A model generated the notes under the pieces. That model was given only the letters and a program-made list of their open reading frames with translations. It was not told the origin of the DNA and did not search any database. From assembly GCA_027485575.1 (NCBI GenBank), contig JAIXQU010000190.1, positions 1 through 35,009 of the forward strand: a stretch of DNA of 35,009 bases, written 5' to 3'. This document shows, in pieces, positions 17,688-25,770 of the stretch. The stretch comes from Cytophagaceae bacterium (GTDB taxonomy: Bacteria > Bacteroidota > Bacteroidia > Cytophagales > Flexibacteraceae). Each line of letters begins with the position of its first letter. Positions within the stretch are counted from its first letter, which is position 1. A program made the translations under genes and the position numbers.

Positions 17688-19357
17688 TACTTCGCTGATA
17701 TGAGTTTTGCTCCGGAAATAGAATTTGCTGATTTCGCTTCAGCAATTTTTCTTGAAAGCCTACCTGATTTTGCTTCATTTTTTAAAAATCCGATAATCTC
17801 CTGCGGGGTATAGGCATTTCTGTTTTTTGGTTTTACTGCTGTCCTGAATTGTTCAACTTCTTTGCTGCGAATACTTGTTTTCGTCAAAAAATTCTTAAAA
17901 TTATCTGCTTCGGTATTCTGCCTGCTCCCAACGCCATTTTGAAAAAATTTAGGTTCCTGATCGGTTGTGTAGAAAAGATTGTCGTTTTCGTCCTGTTCCT
18001 GAAACTTATCGGTTGCATCAACTGCAAGGACAAGATAAAAATACCCGTTCAAATTTGGCTTCATTGGATAGGTACGGCGAATTCCTGTTCCAGTAAAAAG
18101 TTGGTCAGATAGTTTTTTTCCAGCAGGAATATTTGAATTAATTGTGAATCCATAAGAGTTTGTGGCATCATCGGTTTTTTCAAAAACTGGAGTATTTAGC
18201 GGGCCTGAATTTTTGAACCTATCATAAAATAGAATTCCATAATTGTTTGCATCAAATGCGTCATAATACAAATATGCATATCCCCATTCAGAAGAAGATT
18301 GTGCAGTTTGATTTCCAACATTATAAATATCAAAATCCATGGCTCTCCATGTGTTATCCTTGGTAGGATCATTCAAAAGGCTTTCCGAATCAACCCAGGC
18401 GGCCAAATCAACTCCCGATGTAACAACAGGATCCGGATCGGCAGGATTTGGTTTTTGCTCATCATTTACTGCAATAAAAAAGTTTTGGTTAAATGAAAAC
18501 CCATTTATCATGAAATTATAATCAACCCAAACAAAACCATTGGCGCCCCATTGGCTACCCCAAGAATTTACAACTTTAAATGCGCCCCGGGGACCTTTAT
18601 TGTTGTCATACCCAACAATGCACATTGCATGGTAAGAATGAATTCCCACCTGGTCAGTTCCTGTGGCAAATTGATATACAGATTCAGAATTCCATTGCAT
18701 GAAAGAGTCGTCCAATTTGGCACCCAGAATGACGGGCATTTTATCTGCCAGGGCTTGTTTTATAGAGTTTATGGAATTATCTATTCTCCTGTAATACTTT
18801 ATCTTATGCCTGGCTGCATCAGTATTCCAACTTGGGTCTAAATTGGTTTCTGAACAGTTGCCAAGATTTAAATAAGGAACAGTCGCTTTTGTAGCAACTC
18901 CTTTGGACAAAAGTATATCCAAAGCAGGTGTAAAATCGGTTCCATTGCAATCTGCACCTTTTTTATCTGATGGAAGGGCAGTAAACAAATACTTTGCACT
19001 CATCTGATATCCAGGCTTTTGAAGATCGCTGGGTGTAAGTCCAAACTTAATGGCCTCTATGGCAGATTTTGCATTGTAAGCAGTTGCCCATGCCACACAA
19101 GTTCCATATTGTCCCTGGTCTCCAATTGGGGGAAAATACTGCGATAAATCTACCGAAGTTGGCAATGTGGATGGGTCTCCCTGAAATGGATTGGATACAT
19201 TTTCCGGAATAGTACTTGTGTTATCTGAACCAAACCAACCCGTTGAATTCAAGTCTATTTTAACGATATCCTCCGACTTTTCGCAACTAAAAAACAGTAC
19301 CGGGAGAATCAAAAATAAAGTTAGGTTCAACAAGGTTTTACGATGGAAATTTTTCAT
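17687..19357 (-). CDS. Papain-like (C1 family) cysteine protease lipoprotein
   Basis: 556 residues. The signal sequence ends in LFFSC (Cys25), giving a lipoprotein after a hydrophobic LFLILPVLFFS core. The C1 peptidase domain (about 68-310) shows SVDLSQYFPPIGDQGQYGTC with the oxyanion-hole Gln81 and nucleophile Cys87, the catalytic His in HSYHAMCIVGYDN, and the Asn in VVNSWGSQWG. A following domain (about 320-475) containing DLAAWVDSESLLNDPTKDN and FDIYNVGNQTAQ resembles a CARDB or Ig-like adhesion fold. A lysine-rich tail follows. A protease anchored in the envelope is likely, acting on peptides or surface proteins; no propeptide is obvious. It is the first gene of a two-gene unit with the pentapeptide lipoprotein. 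Confidence 0.88.
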   Translation of the reverse strand: MKNFHRKTLLNLTLFLILPVLFFSCEKSEDIVKIDLNSTGWFGSDNTSTIPENVSNPFQGDPSTLPTSVDLSQYFPPIGDQGQYGTCVAWATAYNAKSAIEAIKFGLTPSDLQKPGYQMSAKYLFTALPSDKKGADCNGTDFTPALDILLSKGVATKATVPYLNLGNCSETNLDPSWNTDAARHKIKYYRRIDNSINSIKQALADKMPVILGAKLDDSFMQWNSESVYQFATGTDQVGIHSYHAMCIVGYDNNKGPRGAFKVVNSWGSQWGANGFVWVDYNFMINGFSFNQNFFIAVNDEQKPNPADPDPVVTSGVDLAAWVDSESLLNDPTKDNTWRAMDFDIYNVGNQTAQSSSEWGYAYLYYDAFDANNYGILFYDRFKNSGPLNTPVFEKTDDATNSYGFTINSNIPAGKKLSDQLFTGTGIRRTYPMKPNLNGYFYLVLAVDATDKFQEQDENDNLFYTTDQEPKFFQNGVGSRQNTEADNFKNFLTKTSIRSKEVEQFRTAVKPKNRNAYTPQEIIGFLKNEAKSGRLSRKIAEAKSANSISGAKLISAK

Positions 19358-19671
19358 AGTTTTAATAAAAAGGATTTAAAAAAATATAGACTTTACAAAA
19401 GTTCGACAAGGGGATTAAAAGAAAGTTTTCTTGATTTATGAATTTTGTAAATTCATTCGAAAGGAAAGAATAAAATGTAAAAAACAAAAATGAAGTTGTC
19501 ATATTTTTAAAGCCAAAGAAAATTCGTGTTGGTTTATCCGCATTTAGAATCCTGTAATCCAAAAAATGATCTATTGGTAAATGATTTTGTTAAGATTGAC
19601 AGCAAACAATTTGTATATACGATAGTTATTGACCTGAAAATTTAATCCGATACCCTGTATTTTAATTCCCA
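19358..19671. other. 314-bp divergent intergenic region with a palindrome
   Basis: AT-rich spacer between the C1 protease (minus) and the sensor phosphatase (plus), which must hold both promoters. No exact TAnnTTTG box was found on either strand. A perfect 8-bp inverted repeat, ATGAATTT/AAATTCAT with TGT between, lies at 19438-19456. It may be an operator or a cruciform, or chance in AT-rich DNA. No tRNA and no convincing short ORF is seen. Confidence 0.4.
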
Positions 19672-22600
19672 TTGAATAAGCCTGACCATTTTCCCAAAAT
19701 ATTGATACACCGAACAAAAACTCAAATCCTTCTTATTCAAGGGATTCTAAGTTTAATTTTCGTCATTAATTTTAATGTTCTCGGGCAACTTGCATCTTTA
19801 AAGCAATATTCATTAAAACAAGGTCTTCCTCAATCAGAAGTTTCCTGTTTATTTCAAGACTCGCGTGGGCTGATTTGGATTGGAACAAGAGGAGGAGGGG
19901 TGGTAGAATTTGATGGGCTCCATTACCGGGGAATTGATGGAAAAAACGGCCTTCAAAATGATTTTATTTCTGACATTCAGGAAGGTAGCGATCATGAGAT
20001 ACTTGTTGGCCAAACCTATTCTGGAATTCAAAGAATAAACAAACTCCCCATAAATACTTTCCCAAATAACTGGAAAGGATATTCGGAATTTAAAAAAATA
20101 GTTCCATTTCAAGATTTCGATTTGGGCATAACCGATAAAGGAATTATTAAAATTGATTTCGCTAAAAGAAAAAGGTCCATAATTTATACGTTCTCACATT
20201 CATTGAATGAAGTATTTTGCCATCTCGGATTACAAAACCGCTGGGTAATTGCCTCAGAAGATTCAGGCCTTTGGATAATAGATACCAAGTCACTGCATAG
20301 ATCAATCCTACTGAAAAAAAATGGAAACCTGCGAAATAAGAAGGTTATTGGATTAAATCAGATTTCAAAAGAATCTGTGGCGATTACATCGTCTGATGGT
20401 TTTACCACAACTATTGAATTTTCCAGCGGCTGGCCAATTTTGTCTAAATGGAGAAAAATAGGGACTATAAACCTGAGACAAAATGAAGAAATAACCTGTC
20501 TGGTTTATGGAATCGGCCAACACATAAAATGGATATCAACTTCCCAAAACAGGCTGCTGTCATCCGGCAACGAGGAAATAGATTTAACAAAGTCCTCGAC
20601 AAGCCATTTTCAAAAAGTTTCGTGCTTGCTGTTAGACAAGAATTCAACACTTTGGATTGGAACTTTGGGTTCAGGAATTTTAACCAAAGCACCTAATTCC
20701 AGCTTTTCGTTTGTGAATAAGCCGAAACTGATGAATCCAAATCTGAGGGCAGTTTATGTTTCGAATGATGGAAGTCTTTTGGCAGGGGGAAAAGAAACGG
20801 GTCTTTTAATCCAAAATAAGATTGCAGAAAAAGATTTGCTACAAATTTTGGCTGGAAAGAGCATTTACTCAATTTCAGAATCAAATTCTGACTTAATAAT
20901 TGGAACGGAGAAAGGCATTCTGATTCTGGATAATAAAACATTCCTTACCAAAAAAGAATTCTCTCTTCCCGGAAAAGTAATTCAGTTAAAGCCGATAGAA
21001 GGAAATAGAATCTTGGTCGGAACCTATGGCTTTGGTGCATGGATTCTTGAAAATGGAAAACTTAGAAAAATTGGATTAGAAGCACCCAAACTAGAATATC
21101 CGTATGGCTTTGAGGAATTGGATATTGACAGATTCATTATTCCAAGTAATACGGGATTGTGGAGTTTAGATAAACAATCCTTGAAAATAACACCCTATCA
21201 AACGCCGGATTCAGTTGGAAATTTATTTTTCCTTTCTACCAAAGACAGTCATGGAACAATTTGGTTTTCAACCCCATATGGACTTGCCGGTCTGCACAGA
21301 AAAGGATGGAGGCGAATCAGCGAGAAAGACGGCTTGAATTCCACGTTGATCTACACCTTAAATGGCGATGATTTCGGAAACATTTGGCTGGGGACCAACC
21401 GCGGTTTGGACCGTATTTCACTTCTTTTTAATGGTAGGGCAAGAGAAATTCGAAATCTAGGTGAGGAAGAAGGATACGAGTGGTTTGAATCCAATATGAG
21501 AGGTTCCACATTAAAAAACAATATCCTATACATAGCAACAGTTGATGGACTCTATGGAATTCCTGTAAAAAGCAAAGTACTTGATCCTTACCCAATTAAA
21601 CCGGTCATAACAAGTTTTAAAATTGGAGATAAATCTGGTGATTGGTCTGAATTCCTGAAAAAGGAATCTAAAAACTGGTTTTTAAGTGATGCAAAAAATA
21701 TTCTGATAGAAAAAAATGACAGGGCCCTGTTTTTTAAATACAGCACCATAAATCCGCAAAATCCAAGTAAGGTTTTGTACTCCTATCGCTTACAGGGATT
21801 TGATTCGAAATGGTCTGAAAACAAAAAAGAAAATGAGACCTTCTTTTTAAATCTAGACGACAATGACTATGTTTTTCAGGTTCGGACAACCTACGATGGG
21901 CAAACCTATAGTCCAATAGAGAATTTCTCTTTTACCATCAAATCGCCATTTCTACTGAATAAATGGACCATAATTGGGATTAGCTTTGTCTTTTTTGTTC
22001 TCCTTGTATTCGTATCGAGGAACTTGATATTTGAAACTTCGGCTAGAAATTCAATTCCGAACAAGTTAGATTTCTCAGAAAAATCAGGGAAGTTAATTTT
22101 ACTATTATTTCTTTTATCATATCCGGCTACTATCTTAATCTCTTCCGAGTTTGAAAAAAATGTACACGTTGATAAGCTGGCTTTAATAGTAATTTTTATA
22201 ATCAACTTAGGTCTGATTTATATAATTCAGTTTTATCCTCAGCAGAAAAACAGAATCCGGATTTTCCTGACAATATCATTTTTTTTAATGATTCTTGATA
22301 CTGGATTTTCTGTATATACTAGCCATATGGCACCATTTCATATAGTAGCATTGCTCTATATTTCTTCTTTTTCTTATCTTGTTTTAGATAAATATTGGCA
22401 GATTATAGCTTTTGCCCTATTTCTAAATATTTTCTCTTTGGCTTGTGGATATTTCATTTCCAACCCCCTTTACAGTCCGGTTCCCTTTCAAATGGGTGCA
22501 ACAGGTCTTTCTATTATCTTGGTTATCATGCATATTACCAAAAAATCGAGTGAGGACAAATTAATATTTGCAAATCAAGTGGTAAATACCGGACCGAATC

Positions 22601-24030
22601 TGGTTTTGGGTTTTAACAAAGATGGACACATTGTATTTTCAAGTTCGAACCTTACAAAAATTTTAGGCTATCAACAATATGAAATTGGTGGTAGAAATTG
22701 GTGGTCTTCAGTGGTTGGAAAAGATGAGGATGTACTACTAATGTTAAAGTCGATAGTTGACCAAAAAGAAACGGAGTTCAACACTTCAATTTACCACAAA
22801 AATGGAAAACTCCGCATATTCAAATTTTCATGTAGGGCTATTGACAATAATATTATGGTTATGGTTGGTCAGGATTTTACTGAAAACCAGGCAATGCAGG
22901 AAAAATTTGAATTTCTGATTGAGAAAGCACCAGATGCTATCTACCAAACTGACTTTTATGGAAAGATAGTTTATTCCAATCCTCAAACATCTTATATTTT
23001 AGGCATAGAAAATAAAAACATAGTCGGGAAGCACTTCTCAGAATTTGTCAGGATTGAAGATAGGGAATCAATTTTAAATTTTTATAAAGAACAGTATAGA
23101 AAAAGAATTCCTTTAACCTACAGTGAATTTCCTGTCATAACTAAAAATGGAGAGACCAGGTGGTTGGGTATTCAGGTTTCGATATTGATGACCTCAGATA
23201 AAAAAGTTGTTAGTGGGTATTTAACCGTGGCAAGAGACATTACTGAAAGGTTAGAAGCAGAACAATTGATTCAAATACAGCACAAAAATATCACCGATAG
23301 TTTAACCTATGCCGGAAGAATCAAGCAAGCACTTTTGCCAAAATTAGAGGACCTAAAAAAGATTTTTCCGCAAGCAGCCTTGTATAAAAAAGCCAAGGAT
23401 ATAATTGGCGGAGACTTTTTTTGGATGGCCAACTTTGGAAAGAAACATATTTTGGTGGCTGGAGATTGTACGGGGCACGGCGTTCCCGGAGCATTTATGA
23501 CGACGATATCGGCTGGGATTTTGCGGCAAATTATTAAAGAAGAAAGTTACAGGAATGTGGAGGAAATTCTGAGCTTTTTTAATCGTGCTCTTTATAAACT
23601 GTTGGTTGGCAAAGCAGATTTTGAAACTCCGGATTTTGTAGAAATGGCAGTTTTGAGTTTGGATTTCGAAAAAAACGAGATCCATTTTATAGGTTCGGGA
23701 ATAGAACTATACAGATACCGCGAAGGAAATATGCAAGCCTTTCAAAATGGAAGCAGAGGTTTTAACTTTAAGTTTGACTATAAAAACCAATCTGAAAAGA
23801 TTTTATTAGAACCCGGGGATATCTTTTACTTGTTTTCTGATGGAATGTTTGACCAAATTGGCGGACCACAAGGAAAAAGACTTGGGAAGAAAAAATTTTT
23901 AGAAATAATTGAAAAATCTGACAAGGTCTCTCTTCAAAATGGTGTTGACCAAATTTCCAGAGAAGTTGAAATCTGGGGAAGTAGTTTGCCACAAATAGAT
24001 GACCGTATGTTGTTGGCTTTTAGCGTATAA
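19672..24030 (+). CDS. Beta-propeller/Y_Y_Y/7TM/PAS-PAS/SpoIIE sensor phosphatase
   Basis: 1452 residues. After a signal-like segment (IQGILSLIFVINF, about 25-37), residues 40-640 form a two-component-regulator propeller, with repeats such as GLIWIGTRGGGVVEF, TLWIGTLGSGIL and NIWLGTNRGLDRI. A Y_Y_Y-type Ig domain follows (about 680-755, YSYRLQGFDSKWSENK). Hydrophobic helices lie at about 760-783, 806-825, 834-855, 862-883, 888-906, 910-929 and 940-955. Two PAS domains follow (about 967-1075 and 1078-1200). The C-terminus is a SpoIIE/PP2C phosphatase with VAGDCTGHGVPGAFM, YLFSDGMFDQIGG and QIDDRMLLAF, giving the metal-binding Asp residues. It probably senses an extracytoplasmic ligand and dephosphorylates an anti-sigma antagonist or similar. 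The start is TTG because a stop (19663-19665) blocks extension and no early ATG exists. Confidence 0.88.
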   Translation: MNKPDHFPKILIHRTKTQILLIQGILSLIFVINFNVLGQLASLKQYSLKQGLPQSEVSCLFQDSRGLIWIGTRGGGVVEFDGLHYRGIDGKNGLQNDFISDIQEGSDHEILVGQTYSGIQRINKLPINTFPNNWKGYSEFKKIVPFQDFDLGITDKGIIKIDFAKRKRSIIYTFSHSLNEVFCHLGLQNRWVIASEDSGLWIIDTKSLHRSILLKKNGNLRNKKVIGLNQISKESVAITSSDGFTTTIEFSSGWPILSKWRKIGTINLRQNEEITCLVYGIGQHIKWISTSQNRLLSSGNEEIDLTKSSTSHFQKVSCLLLDKNSTLWIGTLGSGILTKAPNSSFSFVNKPKLMNPNLRAVYVSNDGSLLAGGKETGLLIQNKIAEKDLLQILAGKSIYSISESNSDLIIGTEKGILILDNKTFLTKKEFSLPGKVIQLKPIEGNRILVGTYGFGAWILENGKLRKIGLEAPKLEYPYGFEELDIDRFIIPSNTGLWSLDKQSLKITPYQTPDSVGNLFFLSTKDSHGTIWFSTPYGLAGLHRKGWRRISEKDGLNSTLIYTLNGDDFGNIWLGTNRGLDRISLLFNGRAREIRNLGEEEGYEWFESNMRGSTLKNNILYIATVDGLYGIPVKSKVLDPYPIKPVITSFKIGDKSGDWSEFLKKESKNWFLSDAKNILIEKNDRALFFKYSTINPQNPSKVLYSYRLQGFDSKWSENKKENETFFLNLDDNDYVFQVRTTYDGQTYSPIENFSFTIKSPFLLNKWTIIGISFVFFVLLVFVSRNLIFETSARNSIPNKLDFSEKSGKLILLLFLLSYPATILISSEFEKNVHVDKLALIVIFIINLGLIYIIQFYPQQKNRIRIFLTISFFLMILDTGFSVYTSHMAPFHIVALLYISSFSYLVLDKYWQIIAFALFLNIFSLACGYFISNPLYSPVPFQMGATGLSIILVIMHITKKSSEDKLIFANQVVNTGPNLVLGFNKDGHIVFSSSNLTKILGYQQYEIGGRNWWSSVVGKDEDVLLMLKSIVDQKETEFNTSIYHKNGKLRIFKFSCRAIDNNIMVMVGQDFTENQAMQEKFEFLIEKAPDAIYQTDFYGKIVYSNPQTSYILGIENKNIVGKHFSEFVRIEDRESILNFYKEQYRKRIPLTYSEFPVITKNGETRWLGIQVSILMTSDKKVVSGYLTVARDITERLEAEQLIQIQHKNITDSLTYAGRIKQALLPKLEDLKKIFPQAALYKKAKDIIGGDFFWMANFGKKHILVAGDCTGHGVPGAFMTTISAGILRQIIKEESYRNVEEILSFFNRALYKLLVGKADFETPDFVEMAVLSLDFEKNEIHFIGSGIELYRYREGNMQAFQNGSRGFNFKFDYKNQSEKILLEPGDIFYLFSDGMFDQIGGPQGKRLGKKKFLEIIEKSDKVSLQNGVDQISREVEIWGSSLPQIDDRMLLAFSV

Positions 24031-24281
24031 TTCAAATTTATATTGGTCTAAAATTCAGTCATTATCTTCAACTCATTTCTCTACAAAATAACCTTGCCTT
24101 CATTTTCAGTTGTTTTAAAAGTCTGGAAACAACAACTCTGCTGGTGCTTAATTCATCCCAGATTATGCAATAGGATGTAAATGATTGATTTTCTATGCTT
24201 TATAACCTCACCTAAATCCTCTACAGGATAGAGTACTTAAGGTAAAAATCCATCATATATGAACCATTTGCCGGGTTTATT

Positions 24282-24316
24282 CAATTGGCGATTCTATTGA
24301 TTTAAGAAGCCAATTG
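24282..24316. repeat. Perfect 8-bp inverted repeat, outer palindrome of operon leader
   Basis: Arms CAATTGGC (24282-24289) and GCCAATTG (24309-24316) with a 19-nt spacer, about 70 bp upstream of the DUF2892 ATG. No T-tract follows, so it is not a typical terminator. It may be a regulator-binding site. Confidence 0.45.
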
Positions 24317-24327
24317 TAACCAAAGTA

Positions 24328-24360
24328 GCAAAGGTCTAACTTCTGGTTTCCGACCTTTGC
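24328..24360. repeat. Perfect 9-bp inverted repeat upstream of thiol/sulfur operon, candidate operator
   Basis: Arms GCAAAGGTC (24328-24336) and GACCTTTGC (24352-24360) with a 15-nt spacer. The right arm contains GACCTTTG, one base away from the Bacteroidetes -7 consensus TAnnTTTG, and ends 24 nt before the ATG of the first gene. A repressor bound here would cover the likely promoter. A leader hairpin is an alternative. Confidence 0.5.
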
Positions 24361-24383
24361 ATCATCATCCAAAAAACAAAATC

Positions 24384-24590
24384 ATGAAAGCAAACATGGG
24401 AAGTATAGATAAGGCCATCCGCATTTCATTAGCTGCAGTAATTGCTTTGCTGTATTTTGAAAGTAAAATAACTGGTATATTGGCAATTGTTCTTTTGGTA
24501 TTTGCAGGAATTTTTATTGCAACCAGTTTTTTAAGTTTTTGCCCTCTTTACCATCCATTTGGAATATCAACAAGAAAAAAAGAGAAATAA
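24384..24590 (+). CDS. DUF2892 (YgaP-type) membrane protein
   Basis: 68 residues from ATG 24384 (MKANMGSIDKAIRISLAAVIALL). A longer frame from TTG 24357 would run into the palindrome and add a HHHP stretch, so I reject it. Two hydrophobic segments (about 12-26 and 31-50) and the end SFCPLYHPFGIST match the DUF2892 consensus, GxxDrxIR...CPLYxxxGi, found as the membrane part of the rhodanese YgaP. Here it is a separate gene whose stop immediately abuts the rhodanese start, so together the two recreate the two parts of YgaP. Inner-membrane location is expected. Operon leader gene. Confidence 0.82.
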   Translation: MKANMGSIDKAIRISLAAVIALLYFESKITGILAIVLLVFAGIFIATSFLSFCPLYHPFGISTRKKEK

Positions 24591-24905
24591 ATGATGGAGT
24601 TTCTAAAAAAAATATTTGGAACCAGACCTTCAATTGACTTAAAGAGGTTGGTCGATAATGGTGCGGTTATTGTGGATGTCAGATCAAAGGCCGAATACCA
24701 ATCAGGGCATATTGCCGGTTCTATCAACATTCCGGTTGATGTTATCGCAGGGCAATTGTCACGAATACCAAAAGGAAAACCAATAATAACCTGTTGTGCT
24801 TCTGGAATGCGAAGTGCTTCGGCAAAAAGTATTTTAATGTCCAATGGGTTTGAAGAGGTTTACAATGGTGGTGGCTGGTTTGGTCTTCAAAATAAAATAA
24901 ATTGA
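24591..24905 (+). CDS. Single-domain rhodanese
   Basis: 104 residues with the rhodanese fold: VIVDVRSKAEYQSGHIAGSI followed by the active-site loop CCASGMRSAS, where Cys69 is the expected persulfide-carrying cysteine and Arg74 the loop arginine. It has no signal peptide, so it is cytoplasmic, possibly attached to the membrane via the DUF2892 protein. Single-domain rhodaneses transfer sulfane sulfur between thiols. The start follows the DUF2892 stop directly; ATG 24594 is an equally possible start. Cys68 next to the active cysteine is a minor oddity. The next gene begins 2 bp after the stop. Confidence 0.9.
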   Translation: MMEFLKKIFGTRPSIDLKRLVDNGAVIVDVRSKAEYQSGHIAGSINIPVDVIAGQLSRIPKGKPIITCCASGMRSASAKSILMSNGFEEVYNGGGWFGLQNKIN

Positions 24906-24907
24906 AA

Positions 24908-25165
24908 ATGAGCTCTATACAACAAACCCTCACTTCAGACTGGCACTTAATGCGATTTGTAAGGCTTGGAATTGGCCTGGTCATTGGGTTTAATGCAATT
25001 CAGGATGGAAATGGCTTATTAGGATTACTTTCGGGCCTTTTTATTATTCAGGCTTTGAGTAATACCGGATGTTGTGGGGCTGGAGCATGTTCAGTCACAA
25101 AACAAGAAAGCAAGACTCCCCAAACGGAGGAAATAAGTTTTACAGAAATCAACTCACCTAAATAA
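24908..25165 (+). CDS. Small membrane protein with GCCGxxxC motif
   Basis: 85 residues from ATG 24908; TTG 24902 would add two residues. A pair of short hydrophobic segments at about 15-30 and 34-48 (RFVRLGIGLVIGFNAIQDGN, then LLSGLFIIQALS) is followed by NTGCCGAGACSV and a hydrophilic tail. The arrangement recalls small membrane proteins in Bacteroidetes sulfur or thiol operons; I do not know an official family name. The cysteine triplet (CC and C four residues on) could bind metal or a persulfide. It sits between the rhodanese and the HMA gene with gaps of 2 and 8 bp, so it belongs to the operon. Confidence 0.72.
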   Translation: MSSIQQTLTSDWHLMRFVRLGIGLVIGFNAIQDGNGLLGLLSGLFIIQALSNTGCCGAGACSVTKQESKTPQTEEISFTEINSPK

Positions 25166-25173
25166 TTAAAGTT

Positions 25174-25458
25174 ATGACTACCAGCTTTGAAATAGACAAT
25201 TTAAAGTGCAGCGGTTGCTCCGGCACAATAACAAAAGCACTTAATTCATTCAAAGGACTAAGCCAGCCCCATGTCGATATTGAACATGAAACGGTTTCTT
25301 TTGAACATCCTGAAGGTTTCCAGGTAGAAAAAGTGAAATCAAAACTTGAAGGACTTGGTTATCCTGAAAAAGGCACACTCAGCGGATTGAAAAAATTGGG
25401 TGTAAATGCCATATCTTATGTAAGTTGTGCAATTGGAAAAATGACTACTGAATCATAA
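25174..25458 (+). CDS. Heavy-metal-associated (HMA-like) domain protein
   Basis: 94 residues with an HMA-type beta-alpha-beta pattern: FEIDNLKCSGCSGTITKALN carries the CxxC metal site (Cys12, Cys15), although the usual leading Met (MxCxxC) is replaced by Leu. VDIEHETVSFEHPEGF and VKSKLEGLGYPEKG complete the fold. An extra Cys near residue 86 (YVSCAIG) lies outside the domain. Such proteins bind Cu(I) or similar soft metals or may accept sulfane sulfur. Gaps of 8 and 1 bp to its neighbours place it within the operon. A role in copper or thiol handling is inferred. Confidence 0.82.
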   Translation: MTTSFEIDNLKCSGCSGTITKALNSFKGLSQPHVDIEHETVSFEHPEGFQVEKVKSKLEGLGYPEKGTLSGLKKLGVNAISYVSCAIGKMTTES

Positions 25459-25459
25459 A

Positions 25460-25762
25460 ATGGCAAATTTTAACGAGATTATTAACTCAGAAAAACCCGT
25501 TTTGGTGGATTTTTCAGCAGAATGGTGCGGACCGTGCAAAATGATGAAGCCCATTTTGGAAGATTTAAAATCCAGAATGGGAGATAGAGCAACCATTTTA
25601 AAGGTGGACATTGACCAAAATCCAAAAGCGGCAGCCGCATTTAAAATCCAAAGTGTGCCCACTCTAATCATTTTTAAGAAAGGTGCAGTTCGATGGAGAA
25701 AATCCGGGGTTGTTCAAGCCAAAGAACTTGAAAACCTGTTACAACAAAATATTAACGTTTAA
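25460..25762 (+). CDS. Thioredoxin
   Basis: 100 residues with no signal peptide, so cytoplasmic. The thioredoxin fold is complete: PVLVDFSAEWCGPCKMMKPI has the active site Trp22-Cys23-Gly-Pro-Cys26, and SVPTLIIFKKG supplies the cis-Pro loop. Compared with the usual 105-108 residues it is slightly short at the N-terminus. It starts one base after the HMA stop and ends eight bases before the rhodanese-thioredoxin lipoprotein, and is probably the electron donor for the operon's rhodanese reaction. A dedicated sulfur-operon thioredoxin is more likely than the housekeeping TrxA, given the neighbourhood. Confidence 0.92.
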   Translation: MANFNEIINSEKPVLVDFSAEWCGPCKMMKPILEDLKSRMGDRATILKVDIDQNPKAAAAFKIQSVPTLIIFKKGAVRWRKSGVVQAKELENLLQQNINV

Positions 25763-25770
25763 ATCAACAG

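Larger units (their letters stand above)
24031..24383. other. 353-bp intergenic region upstream of the thiol/sulfur operon
   Basis: No convincing ORF or RNA gene is visible. The stretch holds two perfect inverted repeats near its right end, listed separately, just before the DUF2892 gene. The left 240 bp are AT-rich, with no clear terminator for the sensor phosphatase. Confidence 0.5.

Noticed and set aside
21906-22205. 99-residue minus-strand ORF
   Set aside because: Antisense to the membrane-helix part of the sensor phosphatase; hydrophobicity mirrors that region.
24357-24383. Longer start (MHHHPKNKI) for the DUF2892 protein
   Set aside because: Begins with TTG inside the right arm of the palindrome and adds a His-rich leader not expected in the family; ATG 24384 fits the DUF2892 consensus.
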